The notes below the pieces were generated by a model. That model was not told where the DNA came from, searched no databases, and was given only the letters and a program-made list of their open reading frames with translations. Of a stretch of DNA of 60,647 bases, positions 33,528 to 42,275 are shown piece after piece. Made by a program: the position numbers and the translations under genes. Numbering within the stretch: the first letter of the stretch is position 1; each line of letters begins with the position of its first letter. The DNA is from Vicinamibacterales bacterium (GTDB taxonomy: Bacteria > Acidobacteriota > Vicinamibacteria > Vicinamibacterales > JAKQTR01): positions 1-60,647 of the forward strand of contig JALOKU010000013.1 in NCBI GenBank assembly GCA_025456345.1, given 5' to 3'.

Positions 33528-35732
33528 CTAATCCCCTCCCAGTATCACGTCCCTGTACCTCTGATAAAGCCACGCGCCGAGGAGCAGGAAGACGCCGAGG
33601 CCGACGAAGCCGATGATCCGGTAGATGCCGCCGAGCATCGAGAGGTCTGACAGGAACGCCTTCACGATTGTCACGGCCAGCAGCGCGATGGCCAGGTAGC
33701 GGACCGGCGCGTATCGCCGCACGATGCCGACGACGATGAGCGCCGTGCCGTAGACGGCCCAGGCCACCGAGACCGACGCGGAGCGCGCAAGGCGCGCCGC
33801 GGCGTCGGTGTCCTCACGCATGCGCCAGTAGAAACTGATCTCCTTGGTGAGCAGCGCGATCGTGATCACGTTGCCGAGAACATAGAGCGCCGCAATCTCC
33901 GGGCCGGCCCGATCCGGCACACCATCGCCGTACCGCTGGTGGAGAAGGGCCAGGACGTAGCAGACGGCCACGATCACCAGCGTGGCGCCGACTCGTGCGT
34001 TGAAGAAGGGGACGAACCCGGCCGGCGGGTCGAAGAAACCGGCGATCACCAGGCGCACGATCGTCCAGCCGAGCAGCAGCGCCCCGCCGGCGCGCATCCA
34101 GCCGCGCCGGGACTTCAGGCCCACCCACACGATGGCGGCCGACTCGACCGCCCACCCCACGACCGCCCACCACTGGCTGAACTGGAGGCCGATGGCGAAC
34201 CCCACCATGGCGAAGGCCACGGCAAGGCTGTTGAGGCTGGCCTCCTCGGATGTGCCCCGCCATGCCCACATGAGCGCGACGTGCCAGGCGGCGACGGCCA
34301 GGGCCAGCGCCGGCATCCAGGCGGTGGCGACGGGGTCGAAGATCGCATAGAGGCCCGCGAACAGGCCCAGCGCATTCATGTGGAACAGCACCACGTCGGC
34401 CTTGAGCCAGCGTTCGGCCTGGCGCGCCAGGCGCTCGCCGACGGCCACGAGGTTCATCGCGTAGACGGCCAGCGCGACCGCCGCGGGAGCCAGCCGCCAC
34501 CCCGGGCCGCTGTGCTCGCCGATCCACTGCCAGAGCACGGGCGCGACAAGCGCGAACACGGCCAGCCGCAGCCACGCGCGGTCGAGTTTCATGCTGGCCG
34601 CGACGCCCGCCACCGAGGCGATCGTCAGATAGAGGAGCAGGGCCATCCAGTGGGTCTGAAGATTGGCAATCGAGGCGGCGTGAAAGACGAGCGGCGCGGA
34701 GAGCAGCAGGGTGCCCGCCACGTCCGCCTGCTCGTTCAGTGAGCGCCGCGCGCGAATGCCGATCCACGTGAAGAGCGCGCCGAAGACCGTCAGGAAAACC
34801 TGGGTCGGCAGCCACTGCGCCGGCGTGTAGAACTGCCCGGCCCAGCCCGCGAAGGTCAGGATCACGAAGACGTAGCTGAGGAGGTTGAGGAACGGCCAAC
34901 CGCGGCGGGCGGCCATGACCATGGTGCCCACCGCGAGGATCGTGTCGTACGAGAGGAGGACGACCTGGGCGTTGTCGCCGCCGCCGACGAGGAACGGCGT
35001 GATGAAGCCGCCGGCGACCGCGAAGACGGCGAGGCCCTGCGAACGGTGCACCTCCGCCGCCAGGGCCGCGCCGGCCGTGATGAGCACCATCAGCCCGAAC
35101 GCCGCCGGGCGGCCGATCAGGGCGTAGAAGCTGAGCGCCGCGAACACCGAGACGTAGAGGGCGGCAAGTCCGCCCCCGGCCACGATCTGCCCGTAGAGCG
35201 CGTAGCCCCGGCGGGCGACGAGATGGCCGCCGGCGACCATCGCGAGGCCGGCCGCGGCGCCGATGAGGACACGGCCGGTCGGGCCGATCCAGCTGTTGTC
35301 GAAGGCGTACTTCACGAAGAACCCGATGCCCAGAACCAGCACGGCGGTGCCGATGTAGAGCATCCCCTGGCCGCCGATGCGGCTTTCGAGCGACTCCTCG
35401 CGGGCTGGCCCGGATGCGGCGGCGATGACGGGTCGCTCAACCGGCCCGGGCGGAGGCGCGGCCTGTGACACGGTTGGTCTGGCCGGCGGAGCGGGCGCTG
35501 CAAGCGGAGCGGCGGCTGCGACGACGGCCGGTCTGGATTCCTCCGGGGCTGCCGCTCTCCTGGCCGCCACATGGAGCCGCGTCAACTCGGCTTCGAGCCC
35601 GTTCAGCCGTCCATTGATGCGCCTGATGTCGTCGGCGGCCTTTCGTACCCGCAGAAACGTCGCGATCGGCACGACGACCGTCAAGACGAACGCGCCGGCC
35701 GCGACGGCGAGGGCGAGGAGCGCGAAGTCCAT
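33528..35732 (-). CDS. DUF2339 multi-pass membrane protein
   Basis: The 734-residue protein has an N-terminal helix (FALLALAVAAGAFVLTVVVP), a coiled-coil-like segment (KAADDIRRINGRLNGLEAELTRL), a Pro/Ala-rich linker (about residues 60-120), then about twenty membrane helices, including ARRGYALYGQIVAGGGLAAL and LLRGYxxY-like GRPAAFGLMVLITAGAAL. This is the DUF2339 layout. Function unknown; such proteins are frequent in acidobacteria and myxobacteria and look like scaffolds or transporters. GGGAGGG lies 10 nt before the ATG at 35732; a TTG-type start at 35762 is less likely. Confidence 0.85.
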   Translation of the reverse strand: MDFALLALAVAAGAFVLTVVVPIATFLRVRKAADDIRRINGRLNGLEAELTRLHVAARRAAAPEESRPAVVAAAAPLAAPAPPARPTVSQAAPPPGPVERPVIAAASGPAREESLESRIGGQGMLYIGTAVLVLGIGFFVKYAFDNSWIGPTGRVLIGAAAGLAMVAGGHLVARRGYALYGQIVAGGGLAALYVSVFAALSFYALIGRPAAFGLMVLITAGAALAAEVHRSQGLAVFAVAGGFITPFLVGGGDNAQVVLLSYDTILAVGTMVMAARRGWPFLNLLSYVFVILTFAGWAGQFYTPAQWLPTQVFLTVFGALFTWIGIRARRSLNEQADVAGTLLLSAPLVFHAASIANLQTHWMALLLYLTIASVAGVAASMKLDRAWLRLAVFALVAPVLWQWIGEHSGPGWRLAPAAVALAVYAMNLVAVGERLARQAERWLKADVVLFHMNALGLFAGLYAIFDPVATAWMPALALAVAAWHVALMWAWRGTSEEASLNSLAVAFAMVGFAIGLQFSQWWAVVGWAVESAAIVWVGLKSRRGWMRAGGALLLGWTIVRLVIAGFFDPPAGFVPFFNARVGATLVIVAVCYVLALLHQRYGDGVPDRAGPEIAALYVLGNVITIALLTKEISFYWRMREDTDAAARLARSASVSVAWAVYGTALIVVGIVRRYAPVRYLAIALLAVTIVKAFLSDLSMLGGIYRIIGFVGLGVFLLLGAWLYQRYRDVILGGD

Positions 35733-35862
35733 TGGTGTCAAACCCTCCCTGTGAATCGTCAATCCGCTGCTTCACCGTCGAGATTATGGCGGCGCCGGCA
35801 CCGTGTCCTGTGGCGAGGCTGAGAAATCGTGATAAACCCTTACCGAACACCGGAGGTCGCCG

Positions 35863-37173
35863 ATGCCCATAGCCGCCCGTCGCCGGCAATTCGTTCAGCT
35901 GAGCGTATTTGGCGCCATTCTACTCGCGTTTGCCTGGAGCGCGTCCGCCCAGCCGCCGTCGCCCATCCTCGAGCGGCACGAGGGCGACGACTACACCCGC
36001 TACGAGCTGCTGGACCCCGAGTCGGCGCAATTCAAGATCATGTACGAGGTCACCGCCACCAGGCCCGGGGACCGCTTCTACTTCAACGTCATCCGGAAGG
36101 GCAGCGAGGCCAGCGACGAAGCGGTGTTCGACCGGATGACGGGCCAGCCCCTGCCTTGGAAGGTGGTGAGCGGTGCGGAAGCGAGGGCGGCCGGGCAGGC
36201 CAACGCCGACCTCGAGGCGAACTACATCCAGGTGACGCTCGCGCGCGCGGTACCGGCTGGCGGCGAGACGCGGCTGCGCATCGACAAGACGTATCGCGAC
36301 GCGAAGTCGTACTACCGGGATGGCGATCGCATCGTGTTCGCGCGCGGGCTCGGCATCAGGAGAAACGCCGTCGTGCTGCCGGCAGGCTACGAGCTGGTGG
36401 CCTGCAACGTGCCGTCTCAAGTCCTGACGGAGCGCGACGGCCGCATCGCCATCAGCTTCCTGAACGCCTACCCGGTTGAAGCGCCGCTCGTCGTGAAGGC
36501 TCGGCCCCTGACCACACCGTCGACGGCTGCCATCGCCGCAGCGGCATCAACACCCGCAAGAGCGCCGGCGCGCCCCGTGCCGGCCGCCCCCGCCGCGGCT
36601 CCGTCGCTGGCGTCACGCCTCAGCGAGCGCGCGCACCAGGATCGCGAGATCGTGTACTTCCTGCAGCAGCCCGATTCCCACGCCTTCGCGCTCTACCACG
36701 ACTACACCGAGTCGCGGCCCGGCGTCGGCGCGTACTACAACGTCGTGCGCGCCGGCAGCCGCGCGTCGAACCCGGCGGCGCGCCTGCTCGACACGGGAGC
36801 GGAGCTGAAGGTCGAGACGCTCAAGGGCAGCGAGCTCCTGGCGGCGAAGGCGGACGTGGGCGAGCCCATCACGCCCGAGAGCGAAGTCGTCGTGATTCGA
36901 TTCCCTGCCGTGCAGAAGGGCCAGTCGGCCCGTCTTCGGATCAGCGAGACCTACACCGACGCGGGCCGCTACTACATGGACGGCGACGAGCTGGTCTGGG
37001 ACCGCAGCCTCGGGCGCCCCCGCAACGCGGTGGTGCTCCCGGCCGGCTGGTACGTCACGGCCAGCTCAATCCCGGCCGTTGTCACGATGACCGAAGACGG
37101 CCGGGTGCGCCTCGATTACGACAATCCGCGGCCGGATGAGATTGCTGTGCTGCTTAAAGGGAAGCGACGGTAG
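35863..37173 (+). CDS. Secreted protein of two tandem homologous domains
   Basis: This 436-residue protein has a signal peptide (QLSVFGAILLAFAWSASAQ) and a clear internal duplication. Repeat 1 (about 35-215) and repeat 2 (about 255-436) share GxxARLRI(S/D)xTYxDAxxYYxDGD, then R(R/P)RNAVVLPAG and a closing V(T/L)xxxDGRxxxxFxNxxP segment. An Ala/Pro-rich linker joins them. GGAGG lies 6 nt before the ATG. The duplicated module has no family I recognise; it looks like a beta-rich binding domain. The second copy keeps the same length and order, so both are probably functional. The gene stands between a divergent DUF2339 gene and a heptamer array. Confidence 0.78.
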   Translation: MPIAARRRQFVQLSVFGAILLAFAWSASAQPPSPILERHEGDDYTRYELLDPESAQFKIMYEVTATRPGDRFYFNVIRKGSEASDEAVFDRMTGQPLPWKVVSGAEARAAGQANADLEANYIQVTLARAVPAGGETRLRIDKTYRDAKSYYRDGDRIVFARGLGIRRNAVVLPAGYELVACNVPSQVLTERDGRIAISFLNAYPVEAPLVVKARPLTTPSTAAIAAAASTPARAPARPVPAAPAAAPSLASRLSERAHQDREIVYFLQQPDSHAFALYHDYTESRPGVGAYYNVVRAGSRASNPAARLLDTGAELKVETLKGSELLAAKADVGEPITPESEVVVIRFPAVQKGQSARLRISETYTDAGRYYMDGDELVWDRSLGRPRNAVVLPAGWYVTASSIPAVVTMTEDGRVRLDYDNPRPDEIAVLLKGKRR

Positions 37174-37206
37174 GTTGATGACGTCGCTCGAACACTAAAC
37201 CGGAGC

Positions 37207-37327
37207 AGTAGTAAGTAGCCAGTAGTCAGTAGTCAGTAGAAATGCGAATCCGAAAACAACCGCGGCACTGCTGCTGGCTGGCACTTTCGTCCTACTGGCT
37301 ACGGGCTACTGGCTACTGACTACTGAC
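37207..37327. repeat. Two-armed heptamer element, second copy of the AGTAGTC/CTACTGG family
   Basis: Left arm 37207-37241 (AGTAGTA, AGTAGCC, AGTAGTC twice, AGTAGAA) is near identical to the copy at 33393. Right arm 37292-37327 is CTACTGG, CTACGGG, CTACTGG, CTACTGA twice. The arms can pair. It fills the gap between the convergent duplicated-domain protein and argJ. Confidence 0.9.
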
Positions 37328-37332
37328 ATTCA

Positions 37333-38565
37333 TCAGGTTCTGTAGTCCGCATTGATCGCCACATACTCCGCGCTCAGGTCGCACGTCCACACCGTCGCCG
37401 AGTGCTGGCCGCCGGCGCCGAGATCGACGTCGATGTCGAGATCGGCCCCCGCGAGGTAAGCCGCCGCGTCGGGGGCCCGATCGTCGAAGGGCACGCCATC
37501 CTTGAACAGCACCACCGGGCCGACCCGGACGGTGGCGTGCTCGACATCGAACGCCACGCCGGCCCGCCCGGCCGCTGCGAGCAACCGTCCCCAGTTCGGG
37601 TCGCCGCCGTGGATGGCGGTCTTTACCAGCAGCGAGTTGGCAATCGTCTGGGCGGCGCGCTTCGCCTCGGGTTCCGAGCGAGCCCCGCTCGCCGTGATGG
37701 CGATGAGCTTGGTCGCGCCTTCTCCACCGCGCACGATGGCACGGGCGAGCGATCCGCAGACCTCGCGGAGCGCCGCCACGAATGCGGGATATGCCGCGTC
37801 GTCGATGTCGACGCCCGCGGCGCCGCTCGCGAGCAGGAACACGGTGTCGTTGGTGGACGTGTCGCCGTCGATGGTGATGGCATTGAAGGTGACGTCGACG
37901 GCCTCGCGAAGCGCCCGCTGCAGCAGGGGGGCCGCGACCGCCGCGTCGGTGGTGACGAACCCAAGCATGGTGGCCATGTGCGGCTCGATCATGCCGGCAC
38001 CCTTGGCCATGCCGCCGACCCGGAACGTCCCCGCCGGAGTCGTCACCGCGACGGCCGCGGACTTCGGATGCCTGTCGGTGGTCATGATGGCCCGCGCGGC
38101 ATCGCCGTGGGAGTCGCGCGAGAGTGCCTGTGCGGCGTCGACCGCACCCTTCCGCAGCTTGTCGAGGTCCAGTTGCACGCCGATGACGCCGGTCGAGGCC
38201 ACCAGCACCTGGCTGGCCGCGCACCCGGCGATCGACGCGACGAAGTCCGCAGCGCTCCGGGCGACGGCCATGCCCTCGGGGCCCGTGCACGCGTTGGCGC
38301 AGCCGCTGTTGACGACGACGGCGCGGGCGACACCGCCGCTGCGGGCGAGGTGCTCACGAGACACGAGCACGGGCGCGGCCTGTGCCTTGTTCGTGGTGAA
38401 GACGGCGGCTGCCGTGGCGGGTCCGTCCGCCACGACGAGCGCCAGGTCGAGGGCGCCCGTCTTTTTGATGCCGCACGCCACCCCTGCCGCGCGGAAGCCC
38501 GCCGGCGCGGTCACGCCCCCGTCGATCGGCTCGATGGTCACGCCGGCCGGATGGGCGGGCTTCAC
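37333..38565 (-). CDS. argJ: Bifunctional glutamate N-acetyltransferase / amino-acid acetyltransferase (ornithine acetyltransferase)
   Basis: The 410-residue ArgJ transfers acetyl from N-acetylornithine to glutamate, closing the cyclic arginine pathway, and can use acetyl-CoA in bifunctional forms. The precursor self-cleaves before the nucleophile Thr in EPHMATMLGFVTTDA. Other family blocks: GIKKTGALDLAL, NSGCANACTG, STGVIG, FNAITIDGDTSTNDT, HGGDPNWGRLLAAAG. The GTG start overlaps the stop of the argA-like gene (GTGA), with GGAG upstream. It is the last gene of argC-argB-argD-argA-argJ. Having both ArgJ and an ArgA-type enzyme is discussed as a finding. Confidence 0.95.
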   Translation of the reverse strand: MKPAHPAGVTIEPIDGGVTAPAGFRAAGVACGIKKTGALDLALVVADGPATAAAVFTTNKAQAAPVLVSREHLARSGGVARAVVVNSGCANACTGPEGMAVARSAADFVASIAGCAASQVLVASTGVIGVQLDLDKLRKGAVDAAQALSRDSHGDAARAIMTTDRHPKSAAVAVTTPAGTFRVGGMAKGAGMIEPHMATMLGFVTTDAAVAAPLLQRALREAVDVTFNAITIDGDTSTNDTVFLLASGAAGVDIDDAAYPAFVAALREVCGSLARAIVRGGEGATKLIAITASGARSEPEAKRAAQTIANSLLVKTAIHGGDPNWGRLLAAAGRAGVAFDVEHATVRVGPVVLFKDGVPFDDRAPDAAAYLAGADLDIDVDLGAGGQHSATVWTCDLSAEYVAINADYRT

Positions 38566-39140
38566 GACAGGTGCTCCTGCACGGGGGAGGGCGTGATCGG
38601 CCTGCCGAGCCTGGTGTCGACGACGGCGTACTGCGCGCACTGCTGGAAGTGCGCGCAGTTCCAGCAGTCGGCCGCGACCTTCTCGGGGAGCCACGTGTGC
38701 GGCACGATCGAGAACCCGAACCGCACGAAGAAGCGCGGGTCGTGCGTGAACGCGCACAGCGTGCGGTAGCGGCCTGCCCGGGCGCGGCGGCGCAGTTCGT
38801 CGACGATGACGTGCCCCAGCCGTCTACCGCGCGCCTCCTCGCGGACAACGAGCGAGCGGACCTCGGCGACGCTGGCGTTGAGCGGGGCGAGTTCGCCGCA
38901 CGCGATCAGGACGCCCTCGCCGCTCACCACCACCGCGAAACGGGACGCGCGCGCCGTCACGTCGGCGAGCGACCGCGGCAGCAGGTGCCCGGCCTGGAGG
39001 TTGTCCATGATCAGCTGATGGATGGCCGGCGCGTCGGCGGGCGTCGCCTCGCGCACGGCCGGCCCGGCGCCGGGTTCATGGGCGACCACCGGAACAGCGC
39101 CCGGGATGATGATCGGAATGATGGTCGGTTCGGTCGTCAT
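38562..39140 (-). CDS. argA: GNAT-type N-acetylglutamate synthase (ArgA-like)
   Basis: This 192-residue GNAT protein has VRSLVVREEARGRRLGHVIVDEL, shown split as acetyl-CoA-binding RRLG, and RYRTLCAFTHDPRFFVRFGF. The tail DCWNCAHFQQC carries the Cys cluster common in single-domain NAGS proteins related to PRK07757. It should acetylate glutamate with acetyl-CoA to start the arginine pathway. It overlaps argD (ATGA) and argJ (GTGA), so all three are translationally coupled. GGAG lies 8 nt before the ATG. Naming as argA is by family and context; biochemical activity is not shown. Confidence 0.83.
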   Translation of the reverse strand: MTTEPTIIPIIIPGAVPVVAHEPGAGPAVREATPADAPAIHQLIMDNLQAGHLLPRSLADVTARASRFAVVVSGEGVLIACGELAPLNASVAEVRSLVVREEARGRRLGHVIVDELRRRARAGRYRTLCAFTHDPRFFVRFGFSIVPHTWLPEKVAADCWNCAHFQQCAQYAVVDTRLGRPITPSPVQEHLS

Positions 39141-40336
39141 GCGGCACGCTCCTGGACGCCCTCGGCGAAGATCGCGTCCAACTGCGACAGAGACTCGGCG
39201 ACTTCCGACGCGGAGATCACGAACGGCGGAAGGAGGCGGATCACGGTTTCGGACGTCCGGTTGATGAGCAGGCCGCGGCCGAGCGCGGCCTGCACGAAGG
39301 GCGCGGCGTCGACCTGAAGGTCGATGCCCCACATGAGCCCGGCGCCGCGGACCTCGCGAATGACGGCGTGCCTGCCGGCGAGCTCGCACAGGCCGGCGGC
39401 GAATTGCGCGCCGACCGTTCGCACGTGCTCCTGCAGGCCGCCTGCCGTCAGCGCATCGAGAAACACCAGCGCCGCCCGGCACGCGAGCAGGTTGCCGCCG
39501 TAGGTCGATCCATGATCGCCGGCCGACACGGCGGCGGCGATCCGCTCGCTGAGCAGCGCGGCGCCGACCGGCATGCCGGCCCCGAGCGCCTTGCCGACGG
39601 CAGCCAGGTCGGGCTCGAGGCCGAGGCGCTGATACCCGAACGCGTGGCCCGTGCGCCCGAGGCCGCACTGCACCTCGTCGGCGATGAGCAGGGCGCCGGT
39701 CCGCTGCTGCGCCTCGCGCACGGCGGCGGCGAACGCCGGGCTGAGCGGCCGCACGCCGCCCTCGCCCTGGATCGTTTCGATCACGATGGCCGTCGTGCGA
39801 TGGGAAACCGCCTCGGTGAGCGCCGCCGGGTTGCCGGCAGGCACCCACACGACATCCTGCAGCAAGGGCTCGAACGGCGCGCGGTAGTGCTCGTCCCACG
39901 TCACCGACAGCGACCCCATCGTCCGGCCGTGGAAGGCATGTTCGAGGGCGACGAGGCCGGTGCGCTTCGCTTCACCGGCGGTGTGCCAGTAGCGGCGCGC
40001 GAACTTGAGGCAGCCCTCCATCGCCTCGGTGCCGCTGTTGCAGAAGAACGCGCGCGGCAGGCCCGACAGCGAGGCCAGGCGCGAGGCCACCTGGCCCTGC
40101 AGGCCGTGGTAGTAGAGGTTGGACGTGTGGAGCAGCGTCTGCGCCTGGTCAGCGAGGGCGGCGGCGAGCGCCGGGTTGGCGTGGCCGAGCGATGCCACGC
40201 CGACGCCGGAGATCAGGTCGAGATAGCGCCTGCCGTCTTCATCGAACAGGTAAACGCCTTCACCACGCGTGAACACCACCGGTGCGCGCTTGTACGTCTG
40301 CAACACGTGCCGGCGTTCCATTGTCGGGACGTCCAT
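39137..40336 (-). CDS. argD: Acetylornithine aminotransferase
   Basis: The 399-residue class III PLP aminotransferase converts N-acetylglutamate semialdehyde to N-acetylornithine. Motifs: YLDLISGVGVASLGH, FCNSGTEAMEGCLK, ALEHAFHGRTMGSLS, IETIQGEGG, LLIADEVQCGLGRTG and the PLP lysine in AVGKALGAGMPVGA. The start ATG overlaps the argB stop (TAATG), and the stop overlaps the argA-like start (ATGA). The same enzyme may also serve lysine synthesis in some bacteria. Order and length match argD rather than other class III members. Confidence 0.94.
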   Translation of the reverse strand: MDVPTMERRHVLQTYKRAPVVFTRGEGVYLFDEDGRRYLDLISGVGVASLGHANPALAAALADQAQTLLHTSNLYYHGLQGQVASRLASLSGLPRAFFCNSGTEAMEGCLKFARRYWHTAGEAKRTGLVALEHAFHGRTMGSLSVTWDEHYRAPFEPLLQDVVWVPAGNPAALTEAVSHRTTAIVIETIQGEGGVRPLSPAFAAAVREAQQRTGALLIADEVQCGLGRTGHAFGYQRLGLEPDLAAVGKALGAGMPVGAALLSERIAAAVSAGDHGSTYGGNLLACRAALVFLDALTAGGLQEHVRTVGAQFAAGLCELAGRHAVIREVRGAGLMWGIDLQVDAAPFVQAALGRGLLINRTSETVIRLLPPFVISASEVAESLSQLDAIFAEGVQERAA

Positions 40337-41148
40337 TACACCACCCTCGTCATCGATGCCGCCGCCTCGTCGCGGCCGGCGAGCGCGGCCTGCAAGCGCG
40401 CCGGGTCGCGGCCGTCCACGATGGCCACGCCGGCCACGCCGCCCGCGAGCGCCGCGCGGCAGGCCTGCAGCTTGGCCAGCATGCCGCGGTTAATCGTGCC
40501 CGCGGCCGCCAGGTCCCGCTCGGTCTGCACGCCGAGTTCGGCCACCGTCATCCCGCCGCCGTCGAGCACGCCGGGAGTCGTGCCGGCGATGAGCAACCGG
40601 GACGCCTGCAGGCGCACCGCGAGCGCCGCCGCCATCGTGTCGGCGTTCACGTTGTAGAGCACGCCGTCGGCGCCGGCGCCAATCGTGGCCACGACCGGCA
40701 CGTAACCGCCGTCGATCAGGTGCGACACGAGGTGCGGCGCGCCGTCGTGAACCGGCTGCCCGACCAGCCCGAGCGACACCGTCTCGCCGGCCACGCTGCG
40801 GAAGGGCGGCATCGGCTCGACGGGGGACACGCCGGCATCGGCGCCGGTCAGGCCGACCGACCGGCCTCCGGCGGCATTGATGGCCGCGACACATCGCGTG
40901 TTGATCGTTCCCGCCAGCACGGCGACGACGATGTCGAGTGTCGCCTGATCGGTGACACGGATGCCGTCCACCTGCTGTTTCGGAATGCCGGCCTTCGCGA
41001 GCGCCGCGTCGATCTCGCGGCCGCCGCCGTGAACGACGACAAGCGGCGCTTCTGCCGCCGCGAAGGCAATCTCCGCGGCCACGGCGCGCGTCCGCGAGGC
41101 GTCTTCGAGCAGTTCGCCGCCGAGCTTGAGCACGATCGGGCGGGCCAT
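40336..41148 (-). CDS. argB: Acetylglutamate kinase
   Basis: This 270-residue amino acid kinase phosphorylates N-acetylglutamate. It has VLKLGGELLED at the ATP site, VVVHGGGREIDAAL for substrate, GLTGADAGVSPVEP, VPVVATIGAGADGVLYNVNADTMAAALA and LDGGGMTVAEL. The start overlaps the argC stop (TGATG) and its stop overlaps the argD start. No long N-terminal helix of the arginine-sensitive hexameric kind is present (it begins MARPIVLKLGG), so it is more likely the short, less arginine-sensitive form, which is inference. Confidence 0.93.
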   Translation of the reverse strand: MARPIVLKLGGELLEDASRTRAVAAEIAFAAAEAPLVVVHGGGREIDAALAKAGIPKQQVDGIRVTDQATLDIVVAVLAGTINTRCVAAINAAGGRSVGLTGADAGVSPVEPMPPFRSVAGETVSLGLVGQPVHDGAPHLVSHLIDGGYVPVVATIGAGADGVLYNVNADTMAAALAVRLQASRLLIAGTTPGVLDGGGMTVAELGVQTERDLAAAGTINRGMLAKLQACRAALAGGVAGVAIVDGRDPARLQAALAGRDEAAASMTRVV

Positions 41149-42152
41149 CAGAGCAACCCCGCCCGCTCGTCGAGGCCGCACATCAGGTTGAAGTTCTGGA
41201 CGGCCTGGCTCGCGGCGCCCTTGAGGAGATTGTCGAGGCAGACGACGATGACGAGGCGGCTCGTGGCTTCGTCGATGCGCCAACCGATGTCACAGAATGG
41301 CGTGTAAGCCACGTGCTTGATCTCGGGAAGTCCATCGTCCCAGAGGCGCACGAACGGCGAGTCGGCGTACGCGGCCCGCAGCGCGGCGCCCACCGCAGCG
41401 GCGGCCGTCCCCGGCGTCACGCGCGTGTAGATCGTCTCGAGGATGCCGCGATTGAGCGGGACCAGGTGCGGCACGAAGGTGATGGCGCAATCGAGCGCCT
41501 GCTCCATTTCCGCGGTGTGGCGGTGGCTGAAAATCCCGTATGCCGCCGCGCTGCCGTGGTTTTCGGAGAAGTGGGTGCGGTCGGTCGCGCCCTTGCCTGC
41601 GCCGGACACGCCCGACTTCGCGTCGATGATCACGTCGCCCGCGAGCAGGCCGGCGTCCGCAAGCGGCTGGAGCGCCAGGAGCGCCGCCGTCGGGTAGCAC
41701 CCCGGGCACGAGACCAGCCTCGCGGCAGGCAGGGCCGCGCGGCTCCGCTCGGGAAGCGCGTAGAGGGTACCGTCGGGCAGCATGCCGGTATCGGGATACC
41801 AGCGCTTGCGGAGCCCGTCATCGCGAAGGCGGAAGGCGCCGGACAGGTCAATCACCCGCAGCCCGCGCTCGATGAGGGCGGCGCCCGCGCCGGCCGCCGC
41901 CGCTTCAGGCAGGCCGAGGAACACAACCTCGCTCGTGCGCGCGAGCGAGTCGAGGTCGAGGGGCTGCACGTCGCCGTCCCAGATGCGGGCGAGCGACGGC
42001 AGGCGTCGGGTCTCACCGCCAGACGACATGGCGGCCGTCAGGCTGACACCCGGGTGCCTGGCCAGCAGGCGCACGAGTTCCTGGCCTGCGTAACCGGTGC
42101 CCCCGGCGATGCCGACACGAACGGACGACGGTACAGGTGCGGCGAATGACAT
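41148..42152 (-). CDS. argC: N-acetyl-gamma-glutamyl-phosphate reductase
   Basis: The 334-residue NADPH enzyme makes N-acetylglutamate semialdehyde. The cofactor motif is GIAGGTGYAGQELVRLL at the N-terminus and the catalytic cysteine is in SCPGCYPTA; SGVSGAGKGA and FVPHLVPLNRGI are other family blocks. It is the first gene of the leftward arginine operon; its promoter overlaps an ARG-box region shared with argR. The frame runs ATG 42152 to a TGA that overlaps the argB start (TGATG). Confidence 0.94.
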   Translation of the reverse strand: MSFAAPVPSSVRVGIAGGTGYAGQELVRLLARHPGVSLTAAMSSGGETRRLPSLARIWDGDVQPLDLDSLARTSEVVFLGLPEAAAAGAGAALIERGLRVIDLSGAFRLRDDGLRKRWYPDTGMLPDGTLYALPERSRAALPAARLVSCPGCYPTAALLALQPLADAGLLAGDVIIDAKSGVSGAGKGATDRTHFSENHGSAAAYGIFSHRHTAEMEQALDCAITFVPHLVPLNRGILETIYTRVTPGTAAAAVGAALRAAYADSPFVRLWDDGLPEIKHVAYTPFCDIGWRIDEATSRLVIVVCLDNLLKGAASQAVQNFNLMCGLDERAGLL

Positions 42153-42160
42153 GGCTCAGA

Positions 42161-42196
42161 GTGAATAAGTATGCACAGTTGCTCATAAGTAGTCAA
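42161..42196 (-). promoter_or_regulatory. argC promoter with overlapping ARG box
   Basis: On the minus strand, TTGACT (42196-42191) and CATACT (42173-42168) are 17 bp apart. The -10 lies inside GTGAATAAGTATGCAC (42161-42176), which matches the ArgR consensus half-sites TGAAT and a weak TGCA/ATTCA mate. ArgR bound here would block RNA polymerase. Confidence 0.7.
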
Positions 42197-42225
42197 GCGA
42201 GGACCGCTTCTGGCGCAGCGCAGCC

Positions 42226-42257
42226 TTGCGTGAGTATGCATAGAGATGTATACTCAT
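42226..42257 (+). promoter_or_regulatory. argR promoter with overlapping near-perfect ArgR operator
   Basis: TTGCGT (42226-42231) and TATACT (42249-42254) have a 17-bp spacer. The operator TGAGTATGCAT (42231-42241) and ATGTATACTCA (42246-42256) is an inverted repeat with one mismatch and covers the -10, so ArgR should autoregulate. Confidence 0.75.
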
Positions 42258-42275
42258 CCGCCTGGGAACATCACC

